From Xanthomonas hyacinthi (GTDB taxonomy: Bacteria > Pseudomonadota > Gammaproteobacteria > Xanthomonadales > Xanthomonadaceae): 64,000 bases of DNA. The translations under genes and the position numbers were made by a program. Positions within the stretch are counted from its first letter, which is position 1; each line of letters starts with the position of its first letter. The stretch is from the NCBI RefSeq assembly GCF_009769165.1, contig NZ_CP043476.1, positions 1,488,001-1,552,000 of the forward strand. The letters are read 5' to 3'. Positions 61,036 to 64,000 of the stretch are shown here, piece after piece. Under the pieces are notes generated by a model that saw only the letters and a program-made list of their open reading frames with translations, was not told where the DNA came from and ran no database searches.

Positions 61036-61911
61036 TCAAAGCACATAGACGAACAGGAACAACGCCAGCCACACCACGTCGACGAAGTGCCAGTACCACG
61101 CCGCCGCTTCGAAGGCGAAGTGGTTGTCGCGGCTGAAATGCCCGCGCGCCGCGCGCAGCCACATCACCAGCAGCATGATCGTGCCCAGCAACACGTGCAC
61201 GCCGTGGAAGCCGGTGAGCATGAAGAAGGTCGAGCCGTAGATGCCCGAACCCAGGGTCAGGTTGAGTTCCTTGTAGGCGTGGATGTATTCCTCGGCCTGG
61301 AAGTACAGGAAGGCGCAGCCCAGCAGCACGGTCAGTCCCTGGAACACCAGCAGCCGCGTGCGCTGGCCGGCCTTCAGGGCGTGGTGGGCGATGGTCAGGG
61401 TCACGCCGGAGCTGAGCAGGATCAGCGTGTTGATCAGCGGCAGGCCCCACGCCGGGATGGTCTGGAACTGGCCGCCGATCGCGCCCGGGCCGTTGGTCGG
61501 CCACGCCGCCGAATAGCCGTCCCACAGCAGCGCGTTGGTCATCACCCCGTCGCCGTCGCCGCCCAGCCACGGCAGGATGAAGGTGCGGGTGTAGAACAGC
61601 GCGCCGAAGAACGCGCCGAAGAACATCACTTCGGAAAAGATGAACCAGACCATGCCCATGCGGAACGACACGTCGACCTGGCGGTTGTAGTGGCCGGCGA
61701 TCGATTCGCGGATCACGTCGCCGAACCACATGAACAAGGTCGCCACCAGCATCGCGATGCCGGTGAAGAAGGTCCACTTGCCCCAGGCCGCGTCGTTGAG
61801 CCAACTGGCCACGCCGATCATGGTCACGAACATCGCGATCGAGCCGATGAACGGCCAGCGGCTGTGGCTGGGCACGTAATAGGCGGTGGCGTCGGTGCTG
61901 GGCTGGGCCAT
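61036..61911 (-). CDS. ctaE: cytochrome c oxidase subunit III
   Basis: 291 aa, seven helices. MAQPSTDATAYYVPSHSRWPFIGS, WFGDVIRESIAGHY, FRMGMVWFIFSEVMFFGAFF, EYIHAYKELNLTLGSGIYGS, GFHGVHVLLGT, AAAWYWHFVDVVWLALF: full set of COX3 motifs. Part of the aa3-type terminal oxidase. In operon behind ctaG, ending at the repeat. Confidence 0.97.
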   Translation of the reverse strand: MAQPSTDATAYYVPSHSRWPFIGSIAMFVTMIGVASWLNDAAWGKWTFFTGIAMLVATLFMWFGDVIRESIAGHYNRQVDVSFRMGMVWFIFSEVMFFGAFFGALFYTRTFILPWLGGDGDGVMTNALLWDGYSAAWPTNGPGAIGGQFQTIPAWGLPLINTLILLSSGVTLTIAHHALKAGQRTRLLVFQGLTVLLGCAFLYFQAEEYIHAYKELNLTLGSGIYGSTFFMLTGFHGVHVLLGTIMLLVMWLRAARGHFSRDNHFAFEAAAWYWHFVDVVWLALFLFVYVL

Positions 61912-61931
61912 GGCGGGCATTCCGGGTCGGG

Positions 61932-62522
61932 TCAGGGGGCCGCGCGCACGGAACCGGCCAGTTTCGGCGATCCCAGTTCCGCGCTCAGCGCATCGTTCTT
62001 GAAGAAGGTATACGACAGGGTGATGGTGGTGATGTCGCCGGGCAGGTTCGGATCGACGATGAAGCGCACCGGCATGTCGCGCTTCTCGCCGGCCTGCAGG
62101 GTCTGCGCAGTGAAGCAGAAGCACTCGGTCTTGGTGAAGTAGCCGGAGGCGCGCGCCGGCGCCACCGACGGCACCGCGCTGCCGACGATGGCACGCGCGC
62201 TGTCGTTGCGCGCGTAGTACAGCGCTTCATTGAGTTCGCCGGGCACTACGTCCATGGTCAGCTGTTCCGGATGGAACGACCACGGCAGTTTGGAGTTCAC
62301 TCCGCCGTCGAATTCCACCTTGACCGTGCGCTTGCCGAGCAACGGCTTGCCCGCCTGCGGGCCTTCGCCCGGGCCGCGCTCCAGGCGCACGCCGAACACC
62401 TTTTCGCAGGCGATGCGGTACAGCGGCACCAGCGAGAAGGTCAGCACGAACACCGCCAGCGCCACGCCGACCAGCTTGAACAGCCCGGCGCTGCTGTGCA
62501 CGCGCGGCGCCGGCACGTTCAT
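61932..62522 (-). CDS. ctaG: cytochrome c oxidase assembly protein (Cox11)
   Basis: 196 aa with one N-terminal helix and a periplasmic beta-domain that inserts copper at the CuB site of subunit I. VPLYRIACEKVFGV (conserved Cys of the copper-transfer region), LPWSFHPEQ, TKTECFCFTAQTL (CxC copper site). Start overlaps the stop of the 43-aa gene by 4 nt. Confidence 0.96.
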   Translation of the reverse strand: MNVPAPRVHSSAGLFKLVGVALAVFVLTFSLVPLYRIACEKVFGVRLERGPGEGPQAGKPLLGKRTVKVEFDGGVNSKLPWSFHPEQLTMDVVPGELNEALYYARNDSARAIVGSAVPSVAPARASGYFTKTECFCFTAQTLQAGEKRDMPVRFIVDPNLPGDITTITLSYTFFKNDALSAELGSPKLAGSVRAAP

Positions 62523-62650
62523 CGGCCCAGTATCCCGGACAGGATGAAGCCGGCATAGATCAGCACCGCGATCGCACCGATCAGCAGCGCGGTGCGCACG
62601 GCGCGCTTGCGGCGCAGGGCCAGGTCGTCGAGCGGCGGTTGCGCGGTCAT
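62519..62650 (-). CDS. 43-aa single-helix oxidase-locus protein
   Basis: Short gene that length-limited callers miss. MTAQPPLDDLALRRKRAVRT, then one membrane helix (ALLIGAIAVLIYAGFILSGI). Its start is embedded in the stop of ctaD (TGATG) and its stop in the start of ctaG (ATGA), so it is translated between the two. Position matches small hydrophobic proteins found between subunit I and Cox11 genes in proteobacteria; likely an oxidase assembly or stabilising factor. Confidence 0.8.
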   Translation of the reverse strand: MTAQPPLDDLALRRKRAVRTALLIGAIAVLIYAGFILSGILGR

Positions 62651-64000
62651 CAGTGGCTGATGTCGTCGTGGGCCAGGTCGCCGGGCTTGAGCACCGGCGG
62701 CAGGGTGAAGGTATGCGCCGGCGCCGGCGACGGCACGGTCCATTCCAGGCCGCGCGCGCCTTCCCACGAACGCGCCTCGGCGCGCGCGCCGTTGCGCAGC
62801 GACGCCAGCAAAATGCCGGCCATCAGGAACGGGGTGACGAACATGCCGAACGCGCCGATCGAGCTGACCAGGTTCCAGTCGGCGAACACCACGTTGTAGT
62901 CGGGGATGCGCCGCGGCATGCCGGCCAGGCCGAGGAAGTGCTGCGGGAAGAACAACAGGTTGACGAACAGCATCGTCCACCAGAAATGGAACTTGGCCCA
63001 GACCTCGCTGTACATGCGCCCGCTCCACTTCGGCCACCAGTAGTAGACCGCGGCGATCAGCCCGAACACCGCGCCGGTGACCAGCACGTAATGGAAGTGC
63101 GCGACCACGAAATAGGTGTCGTGATACTGGAAGTCGGCCGGCACGATCGCCAGCATCAGCCCGGAGAAGCCGCCGATGGTGAACAGGATGACGAACGACA
63201 CCGCCCACAGCATCGGCGCCTCGAAGGTCAGCGAGCCCTGCCACATGGTGCTGACCCAGTTGAACACCTTCACCCCGGTGGGGATGGAGATCAGCATGGT
63301 GGCGAACATGAAGTAGATCTCGCCGCCCAGCGGCATGCCCACGGTGAACATGTGGTGGGCCCAGACGATGAAGCTCAGGAACGCGATCGCCGCGATCGCG
63401 TACACCATCGCCTGGTAGCCGAACAGCGGCTTGCGGCTGAAGGTCGGGATGATCTCGCTGACCACGCCGAACGCCGGCAGGATCATGATGTAGACCTCGG
63501 GATGGCCGAAGAACCAGAAGATGTGCTGGAACATCACCGGGTCGCCGCCGCCGGCGGCGTTGAAGAAGCTGGTGCCGAAGAACTTGTCGGTCAGCAGCAT
63601 GGTCACCGCGCCGGCCAGCACCGGCATCACCGCGATCAGCAGGAACGCAGTGATCAGCCAGGCCCAGCAGAAGATCGGCATCTTCAGCAGGTCGATGCCG
63701 GGCGCGCGCATGTTCAGCACGGTGGCGATGATGTTGATCGCGCCCATGATCGAACTGATGCCGGCGACGTGGATCGCGAACACGCTGAAGGCCACGTTGT
63801 AGCCGCCCTGCAGCGACAGCGGCGGATACAGGGTCCAGCCGCCGGCCGGCGCGCCGCCGGGCAGGAACAGGGTCAGCAGCAGAAGGGTGAAGGCCACCGG
63901 CAGCAGCCAGAACGACCAGTTGTTCATGCGCGGCAGGGCCATGTCCGGCGCGCCGATCTGCAGCGGGATCATCCAGTTGGCCAGGCCGACGAAGGCCGGC
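62650..64000 (-). CDS. ctaD: cytochrome c oxidase subunit I, 5'-truncated by window
   Basis: C-terminal 449 or so residues of about 535; the start lies beyond 64000. HPEVYIMILPAFG carries the His-Tyr crosslinked CuB ligand; WAHHMFTVGM the two further CuB histidines; HDTYFVVAHFHYVL the haem a3 and haem a ligands; proton-channel residues in the visible part look normal. C-terminus PPVLKPGDLAHDDISH. First gene seen of the ctaD-43aa-ctaG-ctaE cluster; subunit II is presumably just outside. Confidence 0.97.
   Translation of the reverse strand, partial: PAFVGLANWMIPLQIGAPDMALPRMNNWSFWLLPVAFTLLLLTLFLPGGAPAGGWTLYPPLSLQGGYNVAFSVFAIHVAGISSIMGAINIIATVLNMRAPGIDLLKMPIFCWAWLITAFLLIAVMPVLAGAVTMLLTDKFFGTSFFNAAGGGDPVMFQHIFWFFGHPEVYIMILPAFGVVSEIIPTFSRKPLFGYQAMVYAIAAIAFLSFIVWAHHMFTVGMPLGGEIYFMFATMLISIPTGVKVFNWVSTMWQGSLTFEAPMLWAVSFVILFTIGGFSGLMLAIVPADFQYHDTYFVVAHFHYVLVTGAVFGLIAAVYYWWPKWSGRMYSEVWAKFHFWWTMLFVNLLFFPQHFLGLAGMPRRIPDYNVVFADWNLVSSIGAFGMFVTPFLMAGILLASLRNGARAEARSWEGARGLEWTVPSPAPAHTFTLPPVLKPGDLAHDDISH

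Noticed and set aside
1..64000. tRNA or rRNA genes
   Set aside because: No cloverleaf with a TTCRANY arm and no rRNA-like conserved blocks were noticed on either strand by reading; a covariance-model scan would be needed to exclude them fully.

Overview
The window is high-GC, densely coded DNA from a member of the Xanthomonadaceae, most likely Xanthomonas. The grounds are secreted T4SS effectors with the Xanthomonas-type C-terminal XVIPCD domain, abundant TonB receptors, paired REP elements of the GTAGGAGCGGCTTCAGCC type, a dispersed GGGAATGGGG inverted repeat, and the gene orders rpsU-yqeY-yihY-dnaG and ctaD-ctaG-ctaE. Species cannot be settled from sequence inspection alone.

Layout. 0-5.6 kb: two tandem RND efflux permeases (MdtBC/MuxBC arrangement), the first cut by the window edge. 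5.8-12.7 kb: an unrecognised protein that looks like a secreted effector, an HglS-type 2-oxoadipate dioxygenase, a HAD hydrolase, two small exported EF-hand proteins, a small membrane protein, a CPXCG protein and a VanX-type dipeptidase. 12.86-18.45 kb: a clearly lower-GC island. 18.6-25.2 kb: a T4SS bacterial-killing cassette with two peptidoglycan-hydrolase effectors (X-Tfe) and three candidate immunity proteins. 25.3-37 kb: murein-peptide genes (AmiD-like amidase, serine beta-lactamase-like hydrolase, TonB receptor, NlpC/P60 endopeptidase, L-Ala-D/L-Glu epimerase, L,D-transpeptidase-fold protein, APC permease). 37-45.4 kb: siderophore receptor, 2-hydroxyacid dehydrogenase, PQQ-type sugar dehydrogenase, GH3 beta-glucosidase. 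45.7-54 kb: alpha-E/ATP-grasp pair, folB, tsaD, rpsU-yqeY-yihY-dnaG. 54-64 kb: a BASS transporter, a thioredoxin-like lipoprotein, and cytochrome c oxidase assembly and structural genes, ending inside ctaD.

The most novel part is the island. On the minus strand it reads: two tandem short peptides (44 and 50 aa) that are paralogues of each other, each with its own Shine-Dalgarno; a perfect 11-bp hairpin; a 385-aa protein with a HEAT-like C-terminus; an HDH-motif protein split by one in-frame amber codon; an ABC ATPase; an ABC-2 permease; and the stump of an XRE regulator cut off by an IS66 remnant. This has the layout of a peptide-natural-product (RiPP or bacteriocin) operon: precursors, maturation, export, regulation. 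It is flanked by a decayed duplicate of the neighbouring CPXCG/VanX genes. Both peptides are too short for ordinary gene callers. Function is inferred from layout only. The amber codon and the lost regulator suggest that this copy may be decaying.

The T4SS cassette and the murein genes form a second theme: making and neutralising peptidoglycan hydrolases, and taking up and breaking down wall peptides. Repeats matter too. A REP element supplies the C-terminus of the serine hydrolase, the GGGAATGGGG repeat supplies the C-terminus of TsaD, and a 0.6-kb imperfect inverted repeat fills the gap at 33.9-34.5 kb.
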